Below, piece by piece: positions 1 to 7,963 of a stretch of 64,000 nucleotides of DNA (its first letter is position 1; each line of letters starts with the position of its first letter). The notes beneath the pieces are model-generated. The model was given only the letters and a program-made list of their open reading frames with translations, did no database searches and was not told the origin of the DNA. Both the position numbers and the translations under genes were made by a program. Origin of the DNA: Caulobacter segnis (GTDB taxonomy: Bacteria > Pseudomonadota > Alphaproteobacteria > Caulobacterales > Caulobacteraceae); the NCBI RefSeq assembly GCF_029543125.1, contig NZ_JARQWW010000005.1, positions 62,001 to 126,000 on the forward strand, given 5' to 3'.

Positions 1-211
1 GAATGATCCGCTCGGCGTCAGCCGCCTCGATCCGCCGTCCCGTATCGATCAGTCCGCCATCCAGCCGATCGAGCCACAGCCGACCATCCGGATTAAGAAG
101 GATGTCGGCGATCTGATCATCTTCGAGCCATCGTCCGATCTCCAGGCCAAGTGCTGTCGAGAGCATCACGGCGCCGCGCTCGGCGCTGGCTGAAACAAGG
201 GTCTGGTGCAT
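1..211 (-). CDS. trbB: Conjugal transfer ATPase TrbB, N-terminal part (cut by window edge)
   Basis: This minus-strand frame begins with ATG at 211 and runs off the left edge, giving about 70 residues. It contains the TrbB N-terminal signature: an ERGAVMLSTALG-like start, then ILLNPDGRLWLDRLDGG and DTGRRIEAADAERII. TrbB is the VirB11-type hexameric ATPase that powers the type IV secretion channel of conjugative elements. A GGAG Shine-Dalgarno lies seven bases before the ATG. In alphaproteobacterial elements trbB normally follows traG and a CopG gene directly; here about 2 kb of cargo separates them. The identity is from sequence recognition; the Walker motifs lie outside the window. Confidence 0.85.
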   Translation of the reverse strand, partial: MHQTLVSASAERGAVMLSTALGLEIGRWLEDDQIADILLNPDGRLWLDRLDGGLIDTGRRIEAADAERII

Positions 212-420
212 GGTCCGCTCCGAGGGATCGCTATGCGATCTACGGGCCGACTAAGAAGACCGGCCATTGCGGATGGACAACAACCCTATGGAGGCCGGCG
301 CACCTTGGCGCGCAAACACTGACGATGGCGTAGGTCCAAGGGCGAGCCTCGCCGATGCGCAGCCGCTGCGCCTCGTCTCGGCAGCCTTCTACACCGCGCT
401 ATCAGGTATGAGCGTAAGGG
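212..420. other. Spacer between cargo cassette and trbB
   Basis: This 209-bp stretch between the HNH gene stop and the trbB start has no convincing gene. Small open frames across it have no recognisable product. It probably carries the trbB promoter or marks one edge of the cargo insertion. Confidence 0.4.
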
Positions 421-1284
421 TCACTGAGCGGCAGGCAACTCATCGAGCCGGGAGAGGTCGAGCTCTACGACAATCGACTGCACGCTTTCGCGCTCGAGCG
501 CGCAGAACTGACCGAGTGCCGACCAGAAGCTCCAGCCATTTTTCGTACCATAGAGCGCGATGGCGTCCGTTGTCCTCTCGTCGATCTCCATTTGGTCAGG
601 TCCACCGAGGCGATGCGCCGAAAGCGCCTCGACCCGCCGCTTCACGTGCTCATCAGCGACGTTGTAGGCAGCGGTGAAATCGTCCCACCTGAGCAACAAG
701 GTCCCCCGCTCCTCTTGGACATTGTCAGTCTCTCGAACCTTCTCGGCCCGTTCGACAACGGCGCAGATAAAGCCTCGGGTCTTCAGGTCCAACTTGGCGA
801 CCTGATCGAACAGGTGGTTGATTTCGTCGGCGGTCTCGAGGCGATGCTCTTCCTCGGGGGGCCAGTCGAGGACCTTACAGAACCGCTCCACCGTGACAGC
901 CTTGGTCTGGCCGCCCCGGGCGGTGCCATCGATATAGACCTCGAGCATTCTCGTCGTAGCGTCGGTGAACAGCCCCTCGTGATCAGCCTTCATCTGCCGC
1001 ATGCGTGCGACAGGCCATTCCACCTCGTTGTTGGTCTCAACATGATGGGGATAGCAAAGCAGGACGAGGTTGGGGACGGCGGCAAGCTCGTCCTCATCCA
1101 TACCCTCTCGCCGACGTTCGCCCTTGACCCCCTCTATGTGGCAAATCTGGCCGATAAATTCGCCCTTGGCCGTGACCATAAGGGTGTTGCACCCGGGCAT
1201 CGCGCAAAGATTACCGGACTTGGCGAAGATCTCACGGATGACCTCCTTGGTATGCGCTTTGCGCCTTGGCTCGCCGCTTCCCAT
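421..1284 (-). CDS. HNH endonuclease, putative defence effector
   Basis: 287 residues. The N-terminal ~100 residues carry a zinc-finger HNH/McrA-like nuclease pattern: Cys at about 27 and 32 (CAMPGC), then GQICHIEG with the likely general-base His, then NLVLLCYPHH with the C-x-x-H ligand set. The remaining ~180 residues are helical and unrecognised, and could be a sensing or oligomerisation part. The ATG at 1284 has AGGTGAG just upstream. It is the last gene of a three-gene minus-strand unit (59-aa protein, TIR-like protein, HNH) placed between copG and trbB. HNH proteins paired with nucleotide-sensing partners are typical of anti-phage cassettes, so a defence role is inferred from context rather than proven. 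Confidence 0.7.
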   Translation of the reverse strand: MGSGEPRRKAHTKEVIREIFAKSGNLCAMPGCNTLMVTAKGEFIGQICHIEGVKGERRREGMDEDELAAVPNLVLLCYPHHVETNNEVEWPVARMRQMKADHEGLFTDATTRMLEVYIDGTARGGQTKAVTVERFCKVLDWPPEEEHRLETADEINHLFDQVAKLDLKTRGFICAVVERAEKVRETDNVQEERGTLLLRWDDFTAAYNVADEHVKRRVEALSAHRLGGPDQMEIDERTTDAIALYGTKNGWSFWSALGQFCALERESVQSIVVELDLSRLDELPAAQ

Positions 1285-1371
1285 GGTCTCACCTGGCCTT
1301 TCTGTCTTCGTGTCGACGAGACGCCGCTCTGTATGCGCGACGGTTTCCCATTGCTGGCCCCTTCGGGGCGA

Positions 1372-2004
1372 TCACAGCGCCTGCGCCGTGATCCAGTCGC
1401 GGACGACGAACAGATAATCACTGTGTGAAAGATCGTCCGGATCCAGCCGATGGCCCGCCACCAACTGGGCGATCTCGGCCTGGAAACGACGATAGTCGTC
1501 GCTCATGACGTTGGCGCTCGGCAGCGGCGCAGCGTTGTGGGGCCGGTGATCGGACAGCCAGTTGCGAACGCAGCGAATGGCCTGCTCGGGGTCATTGCGG
1601 TGATGCTCGATATCCTGCCCGCTAATGTCGGAAAGGGCCCGATCATACCTGTGGCGCTCCGCGTCGAGGATAAGGGCGCGCTTGGTCCGATGGGCCTTCT
1701 CACCCAGCAGGCGCGCACCCAGATGGATGCCCAACTCCATCGGCATGTTGAAGCGCGGCAGATCGCCATCGACCACCTCGACCCGCGACAGGTCGTGAAT
1801 GCCCCAGGCGCATTCTCCAATCATCCTGGCGATCTTGGCGATGCGCACCTCGGCCCCATCGGTGGAGTCCAAAGCGCAGCGCGGCTGATAGCCGGACGCA
1901 ATGACGGCGAACACCATGGCCCGCAAGATGGGCTGGTAAGCGTCGTCGAACGGGCAGTTGATGAAGACGGACTTGGCGGGATTAAGACTTGGCGGCTTCG
2001 CCAC
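1372..2004 (-). CDS. TIR / nucleoside-deoxyribosyltransferase-like protein of putative defence cassette
   Basis: 210 residues from a GTG start at 2004. The N-terminus reads KSVFINCPFDDAYQPILRAM, followed by an RIAKIARMI segment, a GIHDLSRVE strand-loop and a NMPMELGIHLGARLLG segment with the central Glu. This order (beta-strand with F-I-x-x-P-F-D, D/S-x-x, E-x-G) resembles TIR and nucleoside 2-deoxyribosyltransferase-like folds that cleave or sense NAD-type nucleotides. The start overlaps the end of the upstream 59-aa gene, indicating translational coupling, and the HNH gene follows after 87 bp. I infer a two-component sensor/effector immune module. The precise family name and catalytic activity are uncertain. 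Confidence 0.55.
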   Translation of the reverse strand: MAKPPSLNPAKSVFINCPFDDAYQPILRAMVFAVIASGYQPRCALDSTDGAEVRIAKIARMIGECAWGIHDLSRVEVVDGDLPRFNMPMELGIHLGARLLGEKAHRTKRALILDAERHRYDRALSDISGQDIEHHRNDPEQAIRCVRNWLSDHRPHNAAPLPSANVMSDDYRRFQAEIAQLVAGHRLDPDDLSHSDYLFVVRDWITAQAL

Positions 2005-2161
2005 GCTTCTGCTCGGCTTGCTGTCGTAACTCGTCCCTAAGGGCCTTCGACAACTCCGAACGATGACCGCGCACCGGCATGATCTTGATCCCGCGGTACG
2101 TCACGGCGTCGTCCCAATTGGAACGGCGGGTGTCCGACGAGTTCTTGGCCTTGGCAGTCAT
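1982..2161 (-). CDS. Small basic protein, first gene of the TIR-like/HNH cassette
   Basis: 59 residues starting MTAKAKNSSDTRR and ending QKRGEAAKS. It is strongly charged and rich in Arg and Lys, with a short VTYRGIKIMPVRG segment that could form a beta-hairpin. No family is recognised. Its stop lies 20 bp inside the TIR-like gene, a coupling that suggests the two are made together. It could be an adaptor, an antitoxin-like regulator or a DNA-binding factor of the cassette. The next upstream gene (copG) ends about 75 bp away, so a cassette promoter may lie at 2162-2237. Confidence 0.5.
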   Translation of the reverse strand: MTAKAKNSSDTRRSNWDDAVTYRGIKIMPVRGHRSELSKALRDELRQQAEQKRGEAAKS

Positions 2162-2237
2162 GGTCTGAGTATGGGCGATCCGAGTTGCGGTTTCAACGTT
2201 CACAGAGGCGCATGACCCTCTGCCGAAACGTCTTTGA

Positions 2238-2660
2238 TCAAGCGGTTTCACGATTCTGCGGCTCCTCCAAAGGTAGTTCTCGCGACAGCCTGCGACCACT
2301 GGCTAGGCGACGGCCCAAGGCTTCCACAAAGGCGTCGTAGCGCGCCGCGCCGCGAGCGCGGGCGGCGGGCTTGGCGTCTTCGGCGATTGGCGGCGAGGCC
2401 TGAAGCCAGTGACGAATGAACAGCGCCAGGGTCTCCAGGACGATGGCGGCGTCCCGCTCGCCGCGGTCCATTTGGCGGCCCAACCGGTCCAACCGCCGCA
2501 ACAGGGCGGCGTCGCGTGCCTCGTCAACTGCCGGCGCCACATAGGCCGCGATCGCCGCCTCGGCCACGAGCGATAGCGAGCGCCCCTTGTCCTCGGCGAA
2601 GGCGGTCAGAGCCGATAGGGTTTGGGTCTCGAGATAGACCGAAAGGCGCGCCTTTCGCAT
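2238..2660 (-). CDS. CopG-family ribbon-helix-helix protein of conjugative module
   Basis: 140 residues beginning MRKARLSVYLE, the basic beta-strand of a ribbon-helix-helix DNA-binding domain, followed by TLSALTAFAEDKGRSLSLVAEAAIAAYV, the two helices. The C-terminal part is helical and acidic/basic. Proteins of this type sit between traG and trbB in alphaproteobacterial conjugative elements and are usually annotated CopG. The start is fixed by a perfect AGGAGG just before ATG; this SD overlaps the traG stop, so the two genes are coupled. A role in regulating tra/trb transcription is inferred. Confidence 0.8.
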   Translation of the reverse strand: MRKARLSVYLETQTLSALTAFAEDKGRSLSLVAEAAIAAYVAPAVDEARDAALLRRLDRLGRQMDRGERDAAIVLETLALFIRHWLQASPPIAEDAKPAARARGAARYDAFVEALGRRLASGRRLSRELPLEEPQNRETA

Positions 2661-2669
2661 GGCCTCCTC

Positions 2670-3695
2670 CTAAAGCTCGATGCCGTCATCACGATCGAGC
2701 CCCGCCTGACGCGCCAGGCGCGCCGCCCAGTCCGGCGCTTCCACGTTCTGCTCGTCGCCGTCGAAGTTGAACTCGTCGACTATCTCCACCTCTGTCGTCG
2801 CCACATCGGGCGCCTCTGGCTCCAGGCTTTGGCGTACTCCGCCCTCCTCCTCCGCCATCTCGCTCGGAACCTCGGGCGGGGCGATGTTCGCCCACGGATT
2901 GGCGATCACCGGCAAGACTTGGGTCGTGGGCGGCTTGAAGATCCTCGCCTGCAGATTTGGGTCGGCGTAGTAGCGCGCCTTGCGCGCCATGATCGGCGGC
3001 GAACCCGCCACCATCACCAAGGCCTTGTCAGCGGGGAGTTGCATCACCTCGCCAGGGGTGAGCAGCGCCCTCGCCGTCTCCTGGCGGCTGACCATGACAT
3101 GGCCTAGCCAAGGACTGAGGCGATGGCCCGCGAAGTTTTGCATGGAGCGCCGCTCCGTGGTCGTGCCCAGGGCGTCGGAGATCCGCTTGGCGGTGCGCTC
3201 GTCGTTGGTCGCGAAAGCGATCCTCAGGTGACAGTTGTCGAGAATGGCGTTGTTGGCGCCGTAAGCTTTCTCGATCTGGTTGAGGCTTTGCGCGATCAGG
3301 AAGGCGCGAAGGCCGTAGCCCGCCATGAAGGCCAGAGCGCTTTCGAAGAACTCCATCCGGCCCAGGGCTGGAAACTCGTCCAGCATGAAGAGCACGTCAC
3401 GCTTGCGCGTCGTACTCATCTTCTCGGTCAGTCGACGAAGGATCTGGTTCAGAACCAGGCGCATCAGCGGTCGCGTGCGGGACAGGTCGGACGGCGGCAC
3501 CACCAAGTAGAGGCTGATCGGCTTGTCCGCTTCGATCAGGTCGATGATCGAGAAGTCGCTGCGGCTCGTCACCTTGGCGACCACCGGCTCCTTGTAGAGG
3601 CCCAGGAAGGACACGGCGGTCGATATGACCCCTGAACGTTCGTTCTCCGACTTGTTGAGGACCTCGCGGGCCGCTGCGGCGACCACCGGATGCAC
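2670..3695 (-). pseudogene. traG: Type IV coupling protein TraG, 5'-truncated
   Basis: About 340 C-terminal residues of a VirD4/TraG coupling ATPase. The recognisable part starts at HPVVAAAAREVLNK and continues through the DEFPALGRMEFFE Walker-B region, FLIAQSLNQIEKAYG and AFATNDERTAKRISDALG, to a Glu/Asp-rich tail. A complete TraG has roughly 650 residues; the membrane anchors and Walker A part are absent. Homology stops abruptly near 3695, where the opposite strand becomes part of an unrelated plus-strand gene. The open frame continues to 3923, but that stretch is antisense to the other gene and does not look like TraG. Without the P-loop the product cannot be a working coupling ATPase, so this element is probably not self-transmissible unless another copy exists. 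Confidence 0.85.
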
Positions 3696-3696
3696 C

Positions 3697-5184
3697 AATC
3701 CGGAAGGACTGCACCTCGACCTGATGGCCGCGCCGGGCACCGACCTGATGGAGCTGAACACCGTATTCGCCGCTGCAAGCCTCCTTGAGGTGAGCGAGGG
3801 CGGCGACCCGTCGTCCACGCCGGCGATGGTGGTCAGCCTGCGTGTGCCGAACGACGGCGCGGCCATGCACCACCTGAGGATCACCGAGGCAAATGGCGCC
3901 TGGGCGCAGTTCTCCGACGCCAATCGACGGGTCCTGGCCGAACTGCTTCTATCGCGACTGCAAGCGCCAATTCAGCTTTGGCCGCAGCAGGTTGCGCCAC
4001 CCGCACACACCACAGCGGGCCTGGCCAACGAGTTGCGGGCCCTGGCGACCGCACCGCCCACTGTCGGCTTCGTCGATCTGGTCAGGCGCACGTCGCTCGA
4101 CCCCTCCAGGGATTTCAGGGCCGCCGATCTGACGGGCGTCGATTTTCGAGGGCAAGACATCACGGCCTTCGATCTACAAGGCGCCATAACTGAAGGCGCG
4201 CTGTTTGATGACCAGCAAACGCCGATCCGAAGCCAGGCCCGCCCGGACCAGCCCTTCGAGTGGGCGAGCCTGTCGCCGATCGCGCCTCAAGCGGTGGAAC
4301 GCATTTCGCGGCAATTGGGCGGTTCGTTCCGCCGCAACCGCTTTCTTGAAGCCCAACTGATGCACGGGGCGGTGTCTTGGAACGACGCCGACCATCACAG
4401 GTCCCGGGCCGCCATCCGCGAGACGGTACTCCGGCAGCGCGGGCTGGCCGCTTTCGTGCGCATTGAGTCCCCACTCGAACTGCGCATGGCGCAAATTCTG
4501 GCTGAAGAATTGAAGAGCAATTCTGAGGCGGCCGGCATGCTGTTTGTCCAGGCGCCGCCATCTCGATCCATGAAGGAGCCGACAAAGCGGGCCCTAGAAG
4601 AGTTCTCGCTGCAGCATATCGACATCGCCTGGATATCCTTCGACGGCGCGCCAGAGACCCCGTCGCTCGGCGTCCATCCCATCCCCCCGCCGCATCGCTC
4701 GCGCCGGGCGCTCGACGACTATGCGCCGACCCTGCTTGGCCGGATCGCATCGGCGGGGCCACCTAGCGAAGTGCGGGCATTTCAGAATCCCCTGCTTGCT
4801 GTTGATCAGCGACGACGGCTCCCGCTCCATCTGTTCGGCGCAGCGTCGTCGCCGCAAGATCCAGTGCTGGACCTGATCAGGACTGCTCCACACCTAGCCT
4901 TTGACGAGGGACGTGGTCAGACGTTCCTGATAATCGCCGAAGACAACGTCTGGGGCCAACATGGCGAGCGTCTCGCTAGTCGGCTTCCATTCGCCAATGT
5001 CTACGGTAGGAAGCTCGCCGCTGGCGAAAAGGGTGTTTTCATTATCGGGGCGGCCACCGACGCTCCAGTTTGGGGTCTATTGCTGGAGACCGCGGCCGAC
5101 TTGGATGCACCAACGAGGCACGGCGTGGTCATCCACCGCGCACGGCGCGCGGGCGACCCGGTCGGCCCGCTGTCATCGCGCTAA
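3697..5184 (+). pseudogene. Unknown gene, N-terminus lost at the traG junction; pentapeptide-like stretch
   Basis: Roughly 495 plus-strand codons with good coding character begin right at the rearrangement point near 3697. The open frame starts earlier (ATG 3625), but its first ~24 residues are antisense traG. An internal ATG at 3721 has no good ribosome site, so the true start is likely lost. Visible features are a short pentapeptide-repeat-like run (DFRAADLTGVDFRGQDIT, about residues 165-185 of the open frame) and a C-terminal half with alternating hydrophobic strands. No family is recognised. Fusion to the broken traG suggests one deletion or recombination event removed the 5' parts of both genes. 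Confidence 0.5.
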
Positions 5185-5351
5185 ACTCCGACTGGCAATT
5201 GAGGCGGCGATAGCCGAGGCTGTTCAACTAACGCGCCGCACCGTCCAAGCGGAGGAGCCGAACAGCTCTCGCCTCACTTCAGCTGCGGCGGAAAATCCGG
5301 TTCGAACTCTGAATTCTCTGGCTTGGCGCCGAAGGTCGCCTCCCCGCCCTG

Positions 5352-5567
5352 TCACGCGTAGCGGTCCCTCAGGGTCGAGTAGGTGTAGAAGCGAATCTTC
5401 CGCTTATCGGTGTCGAAGGCCATGAAGCGCAGCCGTCCGGCGCCGCCATTGGCCGAGCCCGGTTTGCGGTCGGCGCCGACGGTGTCGCCCTGATAGACCT
5501 GAACCAGTTGATAGACGGGGAGACCGGCGTCGTTGCGATCCATCCGCAATTTCTCGCAGTACGACAC
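5352..5567 (-). pseudogene. C-terminal remnant resembling a metallophosphoesterase
   Basis: The 71 residues contain PVYQLVQVYQG, then NGGAGRLRFMAFD and IRFYTYSTLRDRYA. This resembles the end of calcineurin-type phosphoesterases, where a conserved 'YQ...GG.G.LR...FD...I...TYS' tail follows the metal-binding core. The apparent GTG start is preceded in frame by a stop, and the adjacent upstream sequence continues in another frame, so this is a 5'-deleted or frameshifted remnant rather than a complete gene. The 167 bp before it (5185-5351) holds no supported gene. Confidence 0.45.
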
Positions 5568-5591
5568 GCCTCACGCGGGCCTGATGTAGTC

Positions 5592-5702
5592 ATGGCCGGC
5601 CTAGACGACGAAGATCGAGGCCTCATCTATGCCAGCAGAACCTGCGTGGAGCTCGGCCTCACCGGCTTCGCGCTCGATTTCACAAGCGTGCTTTTCAAAT
5701 GA
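5592..5702 (+). CDS. Possible 36-residue peptide or 3' remnant
   Basis: A short plus-strand frame starting MAGLDDEDRGLIYASR and ending TSVLFK. Its stop overlaps the next start in an ATGA arrangement (5699-5702), typical of coupled genes. It may be the remaining 3' end of a longer gene whose front was lost with the neighbouring phosphoesterase. Function unknown. Confidence 0.3.
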   Translation: MAGLDDEDRGLIYASRTCVELGLTGFALDFTSVLFK

Positions 5703-6058
5703 CCCTGACCGACATGTGGCGTGAGAACATCCGAAACGGCGTCGAGGCGCTGGGCTTTCAGGTCCTGCGTCTGCAAGGCAAGCCGCCGCAGTTGATCGCC
5801 GAGGCGGGCCAGCAACGCCTGGCGCCCAGCGTCCTGCGGTCGGCGTTCGCGGCCATCGAGCTCGACAAACTGGTCGGCGCCGATCCGCATCTCGCCGCCT
5901 TGGAGCGACCGCGCGCCGCCCTCCTGGACGCGATCGAGATAGACCCCGCCATCGCGCAGATGGCCGCCTACCAGGCCGCACTCGCCGAGGCGCTCTGGCG
6001 CAAGGTCGCTTCGGACCCTGAGACGATCATCGCTGAGATGGCCGCACCCCACTTTTAG
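5699..6058 (+). CDS. Hypothetical 119-residue alpha-helical protein
   Basis: 119 residues, almost entirely predicted helical: MWRENIRNGVEALGFQVLRL, then Ala/Leu-rich helices to EMAAPHF. There is no signal peptide, membrane segment or recognised motif. It overlaps the preceding short frame by four bases and is followed, on the other strand, by another unknown gene. It lies in the remnant zone of the mobile element, so it is probably accessory. No function is proposed. Confidence 0.45.
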   Translation: MTLTDMWRENIRNGVEALGFQVLRLQGKPPQLIAEAGQQRLAPSVLRSAFAAIELDKLVGADPHLAALERPRAALLDAIEIDPAIAQMAAYQAALAEALWRKVASDPETIIAEMAAPHF

Positions 6059-6111
6059 CCGCGGCGGCTAGCCGCTCGGACGCCCATAGACGCTGAAGAC
6101 CGGACGACCGT

Positions 6112-6522
6112 TCAGCCGCGCAGCGGCCCGTCCAGGAAGCCCTCGTCGAAGAGCTGCATCTCCTCGTCGTCAAGACCGCTTTGCGCCTCCAGGCGCGGCG
6201 CATATCGGTGGCCAAAGGCGCTGAGGACAGCCAGCCCCTCCTGGGAGACAGGATTCTGCTCACGCACATAGATGCGCGCCCAGCGCAGCCAACGCCGCAG
6301 CCCGGCATCGCTGGTCGCCTTGGACGCCGCCGCGACGGCGTCGATCAGGCGCTCCATTTTGAGAACCTCCTCCAACTGTTGGGCGATGCGCTCGAAGGCG
6401 TCTTCGCGCTCATTGCGCTCACACTGGCGGTCGTACTTCGCCCGCGCCCGTGCAAGCACCACCTCGAATGACTCTGAGGCCTCCGTCTGGCGGCTCTGGC
6501 CGCTCGTCTTGCGTCTGCTCAC
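6112..6522 (-). CDS. Hypothetical coiled-coil protein
   Basis: From the GTG at 6522 the product has 136 residues. The start is chosen because AGGGAG stands five bases upstream, whereas the longer frame to 6615 begins with a non-conserved basic run. Residues ~20-60 (a FEVVLARARAKYDRQ run, then EREDAFERIAQQLEEVLKME) look like a coiled coil. A tryptophan-containing segment (RRWLRWARIYVREQ) and an acidic tail follow. No family is recognised. It is the last element-like gene before asd. Confidence 0.45.
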   Translation of the reverse strand: MSRRKTSGQSRQTEASESFEVVLARARAKYDRQCERNEREDAFERIAQQLEEVLKMERLIDAVAAASKATSDAGLRRWLRWARIYVREQNPVSQEGLAVLSAFGHRYAPRLEAQSGLDDEEMQLFDEGFLDGPLRG

Positions 6523-6846
6523 GATCGCTCCCTGGCCCTCGCGCGACGTCCGCCATAGTTGAGACGATCCACGAGCGCCGATCCTGAGCGCCAAGGAGGC
6601 GGCGCGCACCTTCAACGGGCGGCGAGCGCTTTACCTTTGCCGACGGCGTCGCTAGAAGCCTCGCCGATGACTTTTGCGACGACCAAAGCGATTACCCGCA
6701 AAACGACCCGCCTCGGCGGGGCGTGGGCGGGTGCGCGCGTGGTCTGACGACAGCGAGCATCCGCAACCAGCCCCGCCGATGCGCGGGGCGGTTCTCATTT
6801 CCAGAGACCTGAAGCTCCCGCGCCTCCGCACCCTAGGAGACGAAGA
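6523..6846. other. Non-coding stretch before asd; possible right edge of the element
   Basis: 324 bp with no supported gene. It contains a small inverted repeat CCCCGC-N6-GCGGGG at 6771-6788 upstream of asd, which could be part of a leader or terminator. No tRNA gene or clear attachment-site repeat is visible. The element boundary is placed here only because gene content changes from mobile to metabolic. Confidence 0.35.
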
Positions 6847-7914
6847 ATGAGCCTTGAGTTTTCGCCATCCCATCCGCCGCGTGTCGGCGTCGTCGGCGCC
6901 ACCGGCCTGGTCGGCGGCATGATGCTGAAGCTGCTGGAGGAGCGCGGTTTCCCGATCGCGCAGCTGCGCCTGTTCGCTTCGGCCCGCTCGGCGGGCAAGC
7001 CCATCGCCTGGCGCGGCCAAGAGGTCCTGGTGGAGGATGCGGCGACCGCCGATTTCACCAGCCTCGACATCGTGTTCTTCTCGGCCGGCGGCGAGACGTC
7101 CAGGGCGCTGGCGCCCAAGGCGGCCGCGGCCGGCGCCGTCGTCATCGACAACTCCTCGGCCTGGCGCTCGGACCCTCAGGTCCCGCTGGTGGTCGCCGAG
7201 GTCAATCCGCAAGCTCTGCGCACGATCCCCAAGGGCATCGTCGCCAATCCCAACTGCACCACAATGGCCGCCATGCCGGTGCTTGGCCCCCTGCACCAGG
7301 CGGCCGGCCTCAAGCGCTTGACGGTGAGCACCTACCAGGCCGCTTCGGGAGCCGGGGTCGAGGGCATCGAGGTGCTGACCGAGCAGCTGGCCGCCGGTCT
7401 GGCCGGCGATGTGGGCGCGCTTGCCGTGTCGCCCGACGCGGTCGCCCTGCCCCAGCCGCGCAAGTGGGTCTCGCCGTTGGCTTTCAACGTCGTGCCCTTG
7501 AACTACGAGCTGACAGAAGACGGCTACACCGAAGAGGAGCTGAAGCTGCGCGACGAGTCGCGCAAGATTCTCGACCTCCCCGACCTACCGGTGGTCGGCA
7601 CCTGCGTGCGCGTGCCTGTCTTCACCGGCCACGCCCTGTCGATCAACGCCGAGTTCGACCGAGCCATCGACGTGCAGGCGGCGGTTGCGCTGCTGCAAGG
7701 CGCCCCGGGGGTCGTGCTCGATGAAGCGCCAAACCCGCTGGCCGCCACCGGACAGGACCCGGTCTTTGTTGGCCGCATCCGCAAGGACCCCACCGTAGCG
7801 CACGGCCTGGCCCTGTTCGTGGCCGCCGACAATCTGCGCAAGGGCGCGGCCTTGAACGCCGTGCAGGTGGCCGAGGTCCTGCTGCAGATTGGTCTGGCCC
7901 GCAGCGCGGCCTGA
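6847..7914 (+). CDS. asd: Aspartate-semialdehyde dehydrogenase
   Basis: 355 residues, normal for the family. It reduces L-aspartyl-4-phosphate to L-aspartate 4-semialdehyde with NADPH in the cytosol, the branch point to Lys, Met, Thr and diaminopimelate. Visible motifs are the GATGLVG nucleotide loop at ~17-23, the SAGGETS segment, catalytic Cys137 in NPNCTT, and the [10 protein letters not shown] segment with the active-site His near 260. AGGAG lies upstream of the ATG. It stands alone, convergent with a metalloprotease gene and separated from it by a strong hairpin. It may be the housekeeping copy; a functional link to the catabolic genes that follow is not shown. Confidence 0.95.
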   Translation: MSLEFSPSHPPRVGVVGATGLVGGMMLKLLEERGFPIAQLRLFASARSAGKPIAWRGQEVLVEDAATADFTSLDIVFFSAGGETSRALAPKAAAAGAVVIDNSSAWRSDPQVPLVVAEVNPQALRTIPKGIVANPNCTTMAAMPVLGPLHQAAGLKRLTVSTYQAASGAGVEGIEVLTEQLAAGLAGDVGALAVSPDAVALPQPRKWVSPLAFNVVPLNYELTEDGYTEEELKLRDESRKILDLPDLPVVGTCVRVPVFTGHALSINAEFDRAIDVQAAVALLQGAPGVVLDEAPNPLAATGQDPVFVGRIRKDPTVAHGLALFVAADNLRKGAALNAVQVAEVLLQIGLARSAA

Positions 7915-7921
7915 CAGACGG

Positions 7922-7954
7922 CCGCCGCGCCGCCGTAAGTCGACGGCGCGGCGG
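7922..7954. terminator. Bidirectional hairpin between asd and the metalloprotease
   Basis: CCGCCGCGCCG (7922-7932) pairs with CGGCGCGGCGG (7944-7954) in the gap between two convergent stops. No long T run follows, so it is a terminator-like stem rather than a classical intrinsic terminator. Confidence 0.5.
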
Positions 7955-7963
7955 TCCCGCCTG

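Noticed and set aside
267..320. Possible IS66 transposase remnant (DNNPME followed by LARKH in another frame)
   Set aside because: The match is only about ten residues and needs a frameshift; no inverted repeats or other transposase parts are seen.
6523..6846. tRNA gene or attachment-site repeat at the element edge
   Set aside because: No cloverleaf or matching direct repeat could be found by eye in the window.
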